A DNA stretch of 64,000 nucleotides from Xanthomonas nasturtii (GTDB taxonomy: Bacteria; Pseudomonadota; Gammaproteobacteria; Xanthomonadales; Xanthomonadaceae). The stretch lies in assembly GCF_001660815.1 (NCBI RefSeq), contig NZ_LYMI01000023.1:62001-126000 (forward strand). The letters are read 5' to 3'. Of this stretch, positions 1 through 9,241 are shown piece by piece; within the stretch, counting starts at the first letter, position 1, and each line of letters begins with the position of its first letter. A model generated the notes under the pieces. That model did not search any database and was not told the origin of the DNA. It was given only the letters and a program-made list of their open reading frames with translations. The position numbers and the translations under genes were made by a program.

Positions 1-1827
1 CGCCTGCGCGAAACCTTCGAACCGCTGGCGCGGCAAAAAGGCCTGGCACTGGAGATTGCCGCCGATGCAGACGCGCCGACGCAGCTGGTGGTCGATAACC
101 AGCGCCTGCAGCAAATCCTCAAGAACCTGCTGGCCAACGCAATCAAGTTCACCGAACACGGCAAGGTCAGCTTGTCGGTCCACGCGTATGCGCCAGGCCG
201 CGTGCGCTTTGCAGTGACCGACACCGGCATCGGCATCGCGCGCGAACAGAACGAGGTGATCTTCGAAGCGTTCCGTCAGGCCGACGGCAGCACGCGTCGC
301 CGCTATGGCGGCACCGGGCTGGGCTTGTCGATTTCGCGCGATCTGGCGCAGCGCATGGGCGGCAGCATCGGTGTCGACAGCGAACCCGGACGCGGCAGTT
401 GCTTCACGCTGGAATTGCCCACCGACGGCGCACCGGCGGAAGCGATCCCCGCCGCCGCTGCCACTGCGCACGCCGCCGCGGCATCGGCCCCGGCTGCAGC
501 CATCGCCGCGCAGCAACGCAATGGCACTGCGCTGGCTGTGCAACCCGGTGCGCATGGGCGCGCGGCCGCCCAGACAGCGCCGCTGCCGATTGCCTCACCG
601 AGCGCAGCGCCGATCCCGCGTGCCGACGACGACCGCGACCAACGCAGCCGCCCGGGCCGCCTGATTCTGGCGGTGGAAGACGACACCCGGTTCGCGCAGG
701 CGCTGGTGGACCTGGCACACGAGCTGGATTTCGATTGCGTGGTGGCTCCCAATGCCGAAGAAGCCTTGCGCCTGGCAGCCGAGCTACGTCCCAGCGGCAT
801 CCTGCTCGACATCGGCCTGCCGGATGCCTCCGGCCTGAGCGTGCTTGAGCGCCTCAAGCGCGACCCGGCCACACGCCACATCCCGGTGCACGTAGTGTCG
901 GCGCTGGAGCGCAGCCAGATTGCGCTGGAACTGGGTGCGGTCGGTTACCTGATCAAGCCGGCCACGCGCGAGTTGCTGGCCGGCGCGATCCGCCAACTGG
1001 AAGAAACCAACGCGCGTGCGGTGCGGCGCCTGCTGATCGTCGAAGACGACAGTGCCTTGCGCGCCAATCTGGAACTGCTGCTGGCGCGCGACCAGCTGGA
1101 GATCGTCGCGGTGGGCAGCATTGCCGAGGCGATGCAGCAACTGGCCGGCTCCACCTTCGATTGCATGGTTACCGACCTGGCCTTGCCAGACGGTAGCGGC
1201 TACGACCTGCTCGAACGCATGGCCGGCAACGACGCGGTCGCGTTCCCGCCGGTGATCGTCTACACCGGGCGTGCGCTCACCCGCGATGAAGAACAGCGCC
1301 TGCGCCGGTATTCCAAGAGCATCATCATCAAGGGCGTGCGTTCGCCGGAGCGCCTGCTCGACGAAGTGACGCTGTTCCTGCACAGCGTGGAAGCCTCGCT
1401 GCCCAGCGACCAGCAACGCCTGCTGCGCGAAGCGCGCCGCCGCGATGCGGTGCTGGACGGCGCAACGGTGCTGCTGGCCGAAGACGATGTGCGCAACATC
1501 TTCGCGCTCTCCAGCGTGCTCGAACCGCTGGGCGTCACGCTGCAGATCGCACGCAATGGCCGCGAGGCATTGGAGCATCTGGCCAAGCACGACGTGGACC
1601 TGGTGCTGATGGACATCATGATGCCGGAGATGGACGGCATCACCGCGATGCGGCAGATCCGTGCCAACCGTCAGTGGCAGGATCTGCCCATCATCGCGCT
1701 GACCGCCAAGGCCATGGCCGACGACCGCGAACGCTGCCTGGAAGCCGGTGCCAACGACTACATCGCCAAGCCCATCGATGTGGACAAGCTGGTGTCGCTG
1801 TGCCGCGTGTGGTGCACGCGGCAATGA
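1..1827 (+). CDS. Hybrid sensor histidine kinase with three receiver domains (5' end outside window)
   Basis: The frame is open from base 1, so the N-terminal sensor and the dimerisation/H-box part lie upstream. Visible are the HATPase domain (N-box NLLANAIKF near residue 43, DTGIGI near 75, GGTGLGLSI near 104), an Ala-rich linker (about 135-215), and three response-regulator receivers at about 222-335, 343-460 and 487-605. The first has the acceptor in LLDIGLPD and the third in LMDIMMPEMDG with a KP lysine. The middle one (VTDLALPD) has SIIIKGV where KP is usual, so it may be atypical. The stop overlaps the cheR start (ATGA), so this is the visible start of a translationally coupled cheR-cheB-kinase operon. 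Kinase class is certain; the signal sensed cannot be told. Confidence 0.93.
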   Translation, partial: RLRETFEPLARQKGLALEIAADADAPTQLVVDNQRLQQILKNLLANAIKFTEHGKVSLSVHAYAPGRVRFAVTDTGIGIAREQNEVIFEAFRQADGSTRRRYGGTGLGLSISRDLAQRMGGSIGVDSEPGRGSCFTLELPTDGAPAEAIPAAAATAHAAAASAPAAAIAAQQRNGTALAVQPGAHGRAAAQTAPLPIASPSAAPIPRADDDRDQRSRPGRLILAVEDDTRFAQALVDLAHELDFDCVVAPNAEEALRLAAELRPSGILLDIGLPDASGLSVLERLKRDPATRHIPVHVVSALERSQIALELGAVGYLIKPATRELLAGAIRQLEETNARAVRRLLIVEDDSALRANLELLLARDQLEIVAVGSIAEAMQQLAGSTFDCMVTDLALPDGSGYDLLERMAGNDAVAFPPVIVYTGRALTRDEEQRLRRYSKSIIIKGVRSPERLLDEVTLFLHSVEASLPSDQQRLLREARRRDAVLDGATVLLAEDDVRNIFALSSVLEPLGVTLQIARNGREALEHLAKHDVDLVLMDIMMPEMDGITAMRQIRANRQWQDLPIIALTAKAMADDRERCLEAGANDYIAKPIDVDKLVSLCRVWCTRQ

Positions 1828-2648
1828 ACCCGGTGGAGCTGTTCGACCTGGAACTGCGCGTGCTGCTGGAAGCGGTGTACCAGCGCTATCACTACGACTT
1901 CCGCGACTACGCGGTGTCGTCGTTGCGGCGGCGCATGCGCCACGCGATGGCGCGGTTCGAGTGCGCGCACGTGGCCGATCTGCAGCACCGCCTGCTGCAC
2001 GAGCCCGACACCTTTGCGCAGGCGATGCAGTTCTTCACCGTGCAGGTCTCGGAGATGTTCCGCGACCCGGCGTATTTCCGGGTGCTGCGCGAACATGCAG
2101 TACCGGTGTTGCGCACCTATCCCTCGATCAAGCTGTGGGTAGCAGGCTGCAGCACCGGCGAAGAAGTCTGGTCGCTGGCCATCCTGCTGCACGAAGAAGG
2201 CCTGCTGGAAAAGGCGGTGATCTATGCCACCGACATCAATCCCGAAGCGCTGCACCTGGCCGAAGCCGGCGCCTACGGCATCGATCGCATTGCGCAGTTC
2301 AGCCGCAATTATCTGGACGCCGGCGGCCGCGCATCGCTGTCGGATTACTACACCACCGCCTACGACGGTGCGGTGTTCAACCGCCGCCTGAAGCGCAACA
2401 TCGTGTTCGCCGACCACAGCCTGGCCACCGACACGGTGTTCTCCGAAGTGCACCTGGTGTCGTGCCGCAACGTGCTGATCTATTTCAACCGCACCTTGCA
2501 GGACCGTGCAGTGGGATTGTTCTTCGATGCGTTGGTGCATCGCGGGTTTCTTGGGCTGGGCAGCAAGGAATCGTTGCAGTTCGGCGCGCACGCACAGGCA
2601 TTTGAAGCCTGCGCACGCGAGCAACGCTTATATCGGAAGGCTGCATGA
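1824..2648 (+). CDS. cheR: CheR-type protein-glutamate O-methyltransferase
   Basis: SAM-dependent methyltransferase that methylates glutamates of signalling receptors. 274 residues, the usual CheR length. It has an N-terminal helical CheR domain (about 5-65), the SAM-binding motif VAGCSTGEE near residue 108, ATDINP near 139 and the conserved SCRNVLIYFN near 213. The ATG at 1824 was chosen because it overlaps the preceding kinase stop and gives the standard N-terminus; the frame is open further upstream but that part is antisense-like shadow. It overlaps cheB by 4 bases. No flagellar or MCP gene is visible nearby, so the substrate is probably a kinase or receptor of this cluster rather than a classical chemoreceptor (inference). 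Confidence 0.93.
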   Translation: MNPVELFDLELRVLLEAVYQRYHYDFRDYAVSSLRRRMRHAMARFECAHVADLQHRLLHEPDTFAQAMQFFTVQVSEMFRDPAYFRVLREHAVPVLRTYPSIKLWVAGCSTGEEVWSLAILLHEEGLLEKAVIYATDINPEALHLAEAGAYGIDRIAQFSRNYLDAGGRASLSDYYTTAYDGAVFNRRLKRNIVFADHSLATDTVFSEVHLVSCRNVLIYFNRTLQDRAVGLFFDALVHRGFLGLGSKESLQFGAHAQAFEACAREQRLYRKAA

Positions 2649-3229
2649 GCGGCGTCTGCGCAGCGCAGGATTTCGACGCGATCGTGATCGGCGCCTCGGC
2701 CGGCGGCGTGATGGCCTTGCAGGCGTTGTTGTCCGGGCTGGCGGCAGATTTGCCGATGCCGGTGCTGGTCGTGCTGCATCTGCCGCGCGACCGCCCCAGC
2801 CAGATCGCCGAGCTGCTGGATGCGCGCTGCGCGTTGCCGGTACGCGAGGCCGAAGACAAGCAACCGCTGCTGGCCGGCAGCGTCACCGTCGCCCCACCCG
2901 ATTACCACCTGCTGGTGGAAACCCGCGACAGCCTGGCGTTGTCGATGGATGCGCCGGTGCTGTTTTCGCGCCCGGCCATCGACCCGCTGTTCGAATCGGC
3001 TGCCGATGTTTTCGGCGCACGCCTGCTGGCGATCCTGCTCACCGGAGCCAGCAGCGACGGCAGTGCCGGCGTGGCGGCGGTGCGCACGGTGGGTGGCACC
3101 GCGTGGATCCAGCGCCCCGACGATGCTGCATCCCCCTTGATGCCGGCCTCTGCCCTCGCCCATGCCGGTGCGGATGCGGTGCTTACCCTGCAGGCAATCT
3201 GCACACGACTGGAAGCTTTTCACGCATGA
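2645..3229 (+). CDS. cheB: CheB-type methylesterase, stand-alone catalytic domain
   Basis: Protein-glutamate methylesterase that reverses CheR methylation. 194 residues containing only the catalytic domain. The triad can be recognised: Ser18 in GASAGG, His45 in LHLPRDR and an Asp in LTGASSDGSAG near residue 137. The receiver domain that regulates classical CheB (about 350 residues) is absent, so control must come from elsewhere, perhaps from receivers of the flanking kinases. Start and stop overlap cheR and the next kinase gene through ATGA junctions, implying tight translational coupling. Confidence 0.92.
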   Translation: MSGVCAAQDFDAIVIGASAGGVMALQALLSGLAADLPMPVLVVLHLPRDRPSQIAELLDARCALPVREAEDKQPLLAGSVTVAPPDYHLLVETRDSLALSMDAPVLFSRPAIDPLFESAADVFGARLLAILLTGASSDGSAGVAAVRTVGGTAWIQRPDDAASPLMPASALAHAGADAVLTLQAICTRLEAFHA

Positions 3230-4356
3230 ACCTCACCGCGACCGGCCCGGCGACAAGCAGCGACAGCACCGAACCGGCCAAGATCCTGATCGTGGACGAT
3301 GTGCCGCAGAATCTGGTGGCGATGGAAGCACTGCTGCAACGCGACGGCATCCGCGTGCTATGCGCCAACTCCGGTGCGCAGGCGCTGGAACTGCTGCTCG
3401 AACACGACGTGGCACTGGCGCTGCTGGACGTGCACATGCCGGAAATGGACGGTTTTTCGCTGGCCGAATTGATGCGCGGCTCGCAGCGCACCCGGCATGT
3501 GCCGATCATTTTCCTGACCGCCTCGCCGAACGATCCGGTGCGTGCCTTCCAGGGCTACGAAACCGGCGCGGTGGATTTTCTGCACAAGCCCATCGAGCCG
3601 CACGTGATCCTGAGCAAGGTCACCGTCTTCATCGAGTTGTACCAGCAACGGCGGCTGCTCAAGGCGCGTAACGCGTCGCTGGAGCGTGCGCTCACGCTCA
3701 ACGAAACCATGATGGCGGTGCTGACCCACGACCTGCGCACACCGCTGTCGGTGATCCTGCTCTGCGCCGACAAACTCGGCCTGGATGTCGATGCCGGCAG
3801 CTCGGCCGCGCGCACGCTGGAACATCTGGAAAACAGCGCGCGCCGCATGGCACGCATGGTGGAGCAACTGCTGGATTTTTCGCGCCTGCGCAGCGATGGT
3901 CTGCCGATGCAGTTCGGCCCGTGCAACCTCGGCGAGGTGGTGCACAGCGTGGTGGGCGAAGTGGCGCAGGCCAATCCGCACACCACCATCGACCTGCGTA
4001 CCGAAGGCGACCTGGATGGCGACGGCGATGGCGACCGGTTGGCGCAGGTCGTCTCCAATCTGGTTGGCAACGCCGTGCTGCACGGCGGCCGCCATCCGGT
4101 GCAGGTGCATCTGGACGGCCGCGAGCAGGATGCGTTGCGCCTGTCGGTGCGCAACGCCGGGCACATCCCGGACAGTTTGATGCCGCGTTTGTTCGAACCG
4201 TTCAAGGCCAGCTTCCACGCCAGCCAGGGGCTGGGGCTCGGGTTGTTCATTGCCGACCAGTTCGTCAAGGCGCACGGCGGCACGCTGCAGGCGCGCAACG
4301 AAGATGGCGACGTGGTGTTCGAAGCACGACTGCGCCGGCGCAACCTGGCGGCGTGA
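3226..4356 (+). CDS. Receiver-histidine kinase (response regulator fused to HisKA/HATPase)
   Basis: 376 residues. An N-terminal receiver (about 19-135; ILIVDD, acceptor in LLDVHMPEMDG, lysine in HKP) is followed by a short helix, an H-box (THDLRTPL near 167) and a HATPase domain (NLVGNAVLHGG, GLGLGLF). It has no transmembrane segment, so it is probably a cytoplasmic phosphorelay component acting with the upstream three-receiver kinase and with CheR/CheB. The ATG at 3226 was chosen because it overlaps the cheB stop (ATGA) and directly precedes the receiver; the frame is open further upstream only as a shadow of cheB. It is the last gene of the operon. Confidence 0.92.
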   Translation: MNLTATGPATSSDSTEPAKILIVDDVPQNLVAMEALLQRDGIRVLCANSGAQALELLLEHDVALALLDVHMPEMDGFSLAELMRGSQRTRHVPIIFLTASPNDPVRAFQGYETGAVDFLHKPIEPHVILSKVTVFIELYQQRRLLKARNASLERALTLNETMMAVLTHDLRTPLSVILLCADKLGLDVDAGSSAARTLEHLENSARRMARMVEQLLDFSRLRSDGLPMQFGPCNLGEVVHSVVGEVAQANPHTTIDLRTEGDLDGDGDGDRLAQVVSNLVGNAVLHGGRHPVQVHLDGREQDALRLSVRNAGHIPDSLMPRLFEPFKASFHASQGLGLGLFIADQFVKAHGGTLQARNEDGDVVFEARLRRRNLAA

Positions 4357-4727
4357 CGACAGCGGGCATTGCGCTGAGCTAAGACGCACTCGCCTGCGCT
4401 ATCGCACTGGCCAAAAACCGGGCCGCGCTCATGGCATTCCTGCGACAGCAACGCTGGCGGCCTGGCTGCCTGCTGCGTGGCTGTGCGCCGCCGCTAGCGG
4501 CCTGATCCCTGGCGCTTTTTTTGGCAGTGATTCGCAGGCAATCGCCCGCCCGGCGAGCTCAACGGCCGACATGCCTTATGCGAGCGCGAGCAGTGCTTGG
4601 CAGCGCAATGCACCGTATGCTCGCCGGCAGCGCAGCGGCGACTACAGCGGCTGCCCACTGTTTCATCAGCAGATCTGTTCGTCATCATCAGGCGCACGCC
4701 GTGCGCCATGTCATCAGCGGAGTTGTC
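4357..4727. other. Intergenic region, no gene seen
   Basis: 371 bases between the receiver-kinase stop and the DUF1428 gene. Frames crossing it give Arg/Ala/Cys-rich low-complexity translations with no family resemblance. I see no convincing hairpin or repeat. Confidence 0.5.
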
Positions 4728-5093
4728 ATGTCGTATGTCGATGGTTTTGTGCTGGCAGTCCCCAGGGCAAACAAGGACGCATTCATCGAGCACGCCCACA
4801 CGGGCGATGCAATCATCATGGAATACGGTGCACTGCGCGTGGTGGAGTGTTGGGGCGACGATGTGCAGCAGGGGCAATGGACCGACTTCCAGCGTGCGGT
4901 GGATGCCACCGACGACGAAACCGTGGTGTTTTCGTGGGTCGAATGGCCGGACAAGGCCACCCGCGATGCCGGCATGCGCAAGATGATGGACGACCCGCGC
5001 ATGGACCCGGACGTCAACCCGATGCCGTTCGATGGCAAGCGCATGATCTATAGCGGCTTCGTGCCGGTGGTCGCCTTGGGCCACATGGCCTGA
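4728..5093 (+). CDS. DUF1428 family protein
   Basis: 121-residue cytoplasmic protein matching the DUF1428 family (small alpha/beta ferredoxin-like fold, function unknown). It starts MSYVDGFVLAVP and contains the family-typical WGDDV, VVFSWVEWP and a Met/Asp/Pro-rich stretch (DDPRMDP) before FDGKRMIYGG-like FDGKRMIYSGF. The ATG at 4728 is preceded by GGAG at a spacing of about 6 and gives the canonical N-terminus; upstream codons in frame are not conserved-looking. It stands alone, with thioredoxin-2 about 160 bases downstream. Confidence 0.9.
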   Translation: MSYVDGFVLAVPRANKDAFIEHAHTGDAIIMEYGALRVVECWGDDVQQGQWTDFQRAVDATDDETVVFSWVEWPDKATRDAGMRKMMDDPRMDPDVNPMPFDGKRMIYSGFVPVVALGHMA

Positions 5094-5253
5094 GCGATGC
5101 TGCGGAATGGCCTGCATGCCGCTATCCGCAGCGCGGGCTCGCTTGCGGTCTTCGGCACAAGCACTTGCAGCGTGATCGGTACACTGGCAGTGCGCAGCTG
5201 CGCTCGCCGCGATGGCGGCGCAGCTGCATTGCCCGACCACCGGAGATCACCGC

Positions 5254-5700
5254 ATGACCGACGCACCGCTCCTGATCGCCTGCCCCAGTTGCGCTGCGAT
5301 GAACCGCATCGCGTCCACCCGCCTGCACGATGCGCCCAACTGCGGCAGCTGCCACAGGCCACTGTTTCCGGGCACGCCGGTGGCGTTGTCGGCCGCCGAT
5401 TTCGACAAGCACGCAGTGCGCAGCGCGTTGCCGCTGGTGGTGGATTTCTGGGCACCATGGTGCGGGCCTTGCCTGAGCATGGCGCCGCAATTTGCCGCCG
5501 CCGCCGCGGCACTGGAACCGCAGGTGCGCTTGGCCAAAGTCGATACCGACCTGCATCCGGCGCTGGGCACGCGCTTTGGCATCCGCAGCATTCCCACGTT
5601 GCTGGTCATCCAGGGCGGGCATGAGATCGGCCGGCATTCCGGGGCGGTGAGCAGTGCACAGATCGTCAGCTGGGTACGGTCGGTCTTGAGCAACCGGTGA
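5254..5700 (+). CDS. trxC: Thioredoxin 2 (zinc-binding thioredoxin TrxC)
   Basis: Cytosolic thiol-disulfide reductase. 148 residues, close to E. coli TrxC. An N-terminal zinc module with two CxxC pairs (CPSC at about 11-14 and CGSC at about 30-33) precedes a thioredoxin domain with active site WCGPC near residue 69 and the cis-Pro segment RSIPTLLV near 112. The start at 5254 follows GGAG by about 9 bases and places the zinc module at the N-terminus; an upstream in-frame ATG at 5212 would add unconserved residues. A strong hairpin follows the stop. Confidence 0.95.
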   Translation: MTDAPLLIACPSCAAMNRIASTRLHDAPNCGSCHRPLFPGTPVALSAADFDKHAVRSALPLVVDFWAPWCGPCLSMAPQFAAAAAALEPQVRLAKVDTDLHPALGTRFGIRSIPTLLVIQGGHEIGRHSGAVSSAQIVSWVRSVLSNR

Positions 5701-5710
5701 TGCAACAGAA

Positions 5711-5740
5711 AGGCCAGCTGCGCATGCACGCAGCTGGCCT
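5711..5740. terminator. Hairpin between trxC and the TonB-receptor remnant
   Basis: Perfect 12-bp inverted repeat (AGGCCAGCTGCG and its complement) with a 6-base loop, starting 10 bases after the trxC stop and about 67 bases beyond the stop of the minus-strand receptor fragment. There is no T-tract on the plus side; the minus side reads into TTTCTG. Possibly bidirectional. Confidence 0.55.
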
Positions 5741-5806
5741 ACAAACACACGGCAAGCTTCACTGCGGTATATCCCCCGCAGTGACTGCACTCAACGCATC
5801 ACCCCA

Positions 5807-6203
5807 TTACTGCCAGTTGACGTTGACCGACACACCCACAATGCGCGGCTCGTTGTAGACCGCGGCCATGTAGTTTTCGATCACGCCCTTGACGTTCTTT
5901 TCGTTGATGATGTTGCGTGCGAATGCCGCCACTTCCCACGCACCGTAGCCACCGGTATAGCCCAGCTTGAGGCCGCCGTCGAAGTTGCCGTCGGCGCGAA
6001 ACTCGGTGGAGTCGTACAGCACGAAGCTGGTCTGGCCCTGCTTGTTCCAGTCGGTGGAGACGAAGAACGCGCCATCGTTGCCCACCGAAATGTCGTAGCG
6101 CGCAGCCAGGTTGAGGTTGTACTTGGGCGCGTTGGGCAGCGGGTTGCCGTCGATCTGCGCGAAGGTGTTGGCCCCCACCCGGGTAGTCGGGTCGAACACA
6201 TCG
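5807..6203 (-). pseudogene. TonB-dependent receptor, C-terminal fragment only
   Basis: About 130 codons matching the last beta-strands of a TonB-dependent outer-membrane receptor (LPNAPKYNLNLAARYD, ARNIINEKN, EPRIVGVSVN), ending VNVNWQ and a TAA. TonB receptors are normally 700-1000 residues; signal peptide, plug and most of the barrel are missing. The open frame continues to 7234 on this strand, but beyond about 6203 it is only the antisense of the GH43 remnant, so the long ORF is a chimera and not a gene. The break point cannot be placed better than about 6175-6205. An incomplete barrel would not insert, so I call it non-functional. Confidence 0.85.
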
Positions 6204-7192
6204 AAGGCCCGCATCTGTTCCGCCGCGATGGCTATTACTACCTCACCGCAGCCGAAGGCGGCACCGGCGAGCAGCACGCGCAGATGATCTACCGCAGCTG
6301 CCAGATCACCGGGCCCTACGAAACCTGGAGCGGCAATCCGGTGCTGACCCAGCGCGACCTGGATCCGTCTCGCAGTGCGCCGATCACCTCGGCCGGGCAC
6401 GCGCAGTTCGTCGAACTCAAGGACGGCACATGGTGGGCGGTGTTCCTGGCCACGCGCCCGTACCAGGGCAACCACTACGCCCTGGACCGCGAAACCTTTC
6501 TGCTGCCGGTGCAGTGGCGCGATGGTTGGCCGGTGGTGCTGCCGCATGGCATCGCAGTGCCGGCAGTAGCCGCGCGCCCGCCCTTGCCGGCAGGCACGCA
6601 GACCATGCCGACAAGTGGGCCGATGCAGTGGAGCGAGCGCTTCGGGGATGCGCGTGTGCCGATGCAATGGATGACCATCCTCCACCCGCCGACGACGCCG
6701 TGGTATCTGCCCGGTGCGCAGGGCTTGCGCATGACGCCGGCGAAGCTTGCGCTGGGCGAAATCGGCCGTGGCCAGCCGGCCTATCTGGGCCACCGCCTGC
6801 AACATCACCACGCCACCTTGGTGGCCAGCGTGGACGGCAGTGCGCTGGCCACCGGCGAACAGGCGGGCCTGGCGATCGTGGCCAAGGAGAGCCACTTCCT
6901 GGCGGCCATGCTGGTGCGCGAGGACAGCGGCACCGCGATGGTGCTGTATCGCCGTGCGGGAACCCAGCAGCCGAGCACCGGCACCGAGCTGGCGCGCGCG
7001 CCGCTGCCCGATGCCACGCAACCGGTGAAACTGCGTTTCGCGCTGGACGCTGCGCGCGTGCATGTGGATTACGCCATCGGCGACGGGCAGTGGCAAACGC
7101 TGCTCGACCAGGGCGATGCTCGTGTGCTCAGCACCGAGTCGGCCGGCGGTTTTCTGGGCGCCACATTCGGGCCGTATGCGTATGCGCGCTGA
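6194..7192 (+). pseudogene. GH43 beta-xylosidase/arabinofuranosidase, 5'-truncated
   Basis: In frame from about 6194 the translation reads EHIEGPHLFRRDGYYYL and AEGGT, the GH43 segment that carries a catalytic Glu (EGPH), then SAGHAQF and the end of the five-bladed propeller, followed from about 6600 by a C-terminal concanavalin-like domain ending GATFGPYAYAR. The N-terminal part with the catalytic base is missing and there is no start codon with a ribosome site before 6284. It is fused directly to the oppositely oriented receptor remnant, so both genes lost their 5' ends at the same point. Substrate class (xylan side chains) is inferred from family. Confidence 0.85.
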
Positions 7193-7285
7193 GCGCCAGT
7201 AGCTGCATGGCTGCGCTGCGCTGCAGTCGAGCAAGGCAGCGGAGGCACGCGTTGCGATTCACCGCGGTGCGCGCAATCCTGAACC

Positions 7286-9241
7286 CTATGTCCGCGCCAG
7301 CACGCTGCTATCGAGCATCTGCCCTACCGTATTGAGCAGATCGTTGAGGCTGAAGGGCTTGGGCAGCAAGGCCATGCCTTCGGCCAGGAATTCCTGCCGC
7401 GTGGCCGCGTTTTCGGCGTAGCCGGTAATGAACAGAATCGGCAGCCCCGGGCGCAGCGTGCGCGCCACATCGGCCATGTCGCGCCCGTTCATGCCCGGCA
7501 GGCCGACATCGGACACCACCAGATCGATCTGCACCTCGGTGCGCAATTGCTCCAGCGCGCCGTTGGCATCTTCGGCTTCGATCACGTGGTAGCCGGCATC
7601 GCCGAGCACCTCGCTCACCATCATGCGCACCACATCGGTGTCGTCCACCAGCAGGATGCGCTCGTTACGCGCGCGCGGTGCGCTCGGCGCCGGTGCCGGC
7701 AGCACCTCGTTGGCCGAGAGCCCACGCGGCAACAGCAACGCCACCGTGGTGCCAAGGCCCACGGTACTGGTGATGCGCGCAGTGCCGCCGGATTGACGTG
7801 CAAACCCGTAGGTCATCGACAAGCCCAGGCCGGTGCCTTCGCCAATGGGCTTGGTCGTAAAAAACGGTTCGAACACCTGGTCGAGAATGGCCGGCGCGAT
7901 GCCACTGCCGTTGTCGATCACCTTCACCGCGACGTAGTCGCCGTCATCCAGTTCCGGGTCGTTGTGCGCGGTGTAGGCCGCGCTCTGGATACGGATGGTG
8001 CCCTGCCCCTTCAATGCATCGCGCGCATTGATCACCAGGTTGAGCACCACGTTTTCGAGTTGGTTGGCATCGGCAATGGCCACCAACGGCATCGATGCAA
8101 GATCCAGTTCCAGCGCGATGTTTTCGCCGATCGACCGGTGCAGCATGTCTTCCAGCGAACGCACGCGGGTGTTGACGTCGAACGGTTGCGCGTCCAGCGA
8201 CTGCTTGCGTGCGAACGCCAGCATGCGCTGGGTCAGCGCGGCAGCGCGGTGCGCCGAGCCGGTGGCGATCTCGGCCAGGCGCGGCACGCGTTCGATGCGA
8301 TTGGATTCCACCGCCAGTTGGATCATGTCCAAGCCGGAAATGATGCTGGTCAGCAGGTTGTTGAAATCGTGCGCGATACCGCCGGTGAGCTTGCCCAGCG
8401 CGTCCATCTTTTGCGCCTGCAGCAGCTGGATTTCGGTGTGCTGGCGCTGCGCGATCTGGTGCGCCAGCTCGCTGGTGGCGGTGTCCAGCTCCTGGCGCTG
8501 CTCGCGCTCGCGCAGGCGCCGCTCGGTGACGTCTTCCACCATCAGCAAGCCCAGATCCGGCTCGCGGTACGGCGACACCCGCCATTCGGTTTCGCACAGC
8601 TTGCCATCGCGCAGCAGCGACAACGCACCGCTCCAACGCTCGCGCTGCGCCAGCGCAGTGGTCAGTGCGTGCACGGTAGCTGCCTGATCCAGCCCGGCGG
8701 CGTGGATTGCAGCGCCGGGCGTGGCACTGCCGATCAGGCGCTGAAACGCGGCATTGGCCTCGTGCGTGTGCAGATTGGCATCCACCACCGCGATCGGCGC
8801 GCTGATGTGTTCGAAGATCTCGCGGAAGCGCGCCTCGCTGACCCGCAATGCCTCTTCGGCATTGCGCGCACGCAACAGCGTGCGCAGCGTGGCGACCAGC
8901 ACATTGGGATCGACCGGATGGATCAGGTACGCATCGGCGCCGGCTTCCAGCCCGGTGATCATGTCGCCGGTGGCAATCGAGGCGGCCGAGACATGCACCA
9001 CCGGCAGCAGCGCGGTGCGCGGCTCGGCACGCAGTGCGCGCACGATGTCGAAGCCGCTCATGTCCGGCAGGTTGACGTCCAGCACCACCGCCGCAAACGT
9101 CTCGGTGGCCAGCCTGGCAAGACCCTCGGTGCCGGTGCCGGCCTCTTCGACCACGAACTGGTGATGTTCGAGCACGCGCCGCACCGAATAACGCGTCACC
9201 GCGTTGTCGTCGACGACCAGAATGTGCTGCTTACTGCCCAC
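7286..9241 (-). CDS. Hybrid histidine kinase: receiver-PAS-HisKA-HATPase-receiver
   Basis: About 651 residues. Order: N-terminal receiver (acceptor near residue 55 in VVLDVNLPD), PAS domain (about 130-250), coiled coil, an H-box of the FixL/NtrB-like type (GGIAHDFNNLL near 288), HATPase (NLVINARDAL, DNGSGI, GEGTGLGLSM) and a C-terminal receiver (acceptor in LVVSDVGLPG, lysine in LPKPF). No membrane segment, hence cytosolic. I prefer the GTG at 9241 because GGAGG sits 6 bases before it; the ATG at 9247 abuts that GGAGG with no spacing. The start overlaps the preceding kinase gene. It is the last gene of the rsb operon and a likely output or integrator of the stressosome branch. Confidence 0.92.
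   Translation of the reverse strand: MGSKQHILVVDDNAVTRYSVRRVLEHHQFVVEEAGTGTEGLARLATETFAAVVLDVNLPDMSGFDIVRALRAEPRTALLPVVHVSAASIATGDMITGLEAGADAYLIHPVDPNVLVATLRTLLRARNAEEALRVSEARFREIFEHISAPIAVVDANLHTHEANAAFQRLIGSATPGAAIHAAGLDQAATVHALTTALAQRERWSGALSLLRDGKLCETEWRVSPYREPDLGLLMVEDVTERRLREREQRQELDTATSELAHQIAQRQHTEIQLLQAQKMDALGKLTGGIAHDFNNLLTSIISGLDMIQLAVESNRIERVPRLAEIATGSAHRAAALTQRMLAFARKQSLDAQPFDVNTRVRSLEDMLHRSIGENIALELDLASMPLVAIADANQLENVVLNLVINARDALKGQGTIRIQSAAYTAHNDPELDDGDYVAVKVIDNGSGIAPAILDQVFEPFFTTKPIGEGTGLGLSMTYGFARQSGGTARITSTVGLGTTVALLLPRGLSANEVLPAPAPSAPRARNERILLVDDTDVVRMMVSEVLGDAGYHVIEAEDANGALEQLRTEVQIDLVVSDVGLPGMNGRDMADVARTLRPGLPILFITGYAENAATRQEFLAEGMALLPKPFSLNDLLNTVGQMLDSSVLART

Noticed and set aside
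5807-7234. 475-codon minus-strand frame as one protein
   Set aside because: Only its last ~130 codons resemble a TonB receptor; the rest is the antisense of a GH43 coding sequence, so it is a junction artefact.
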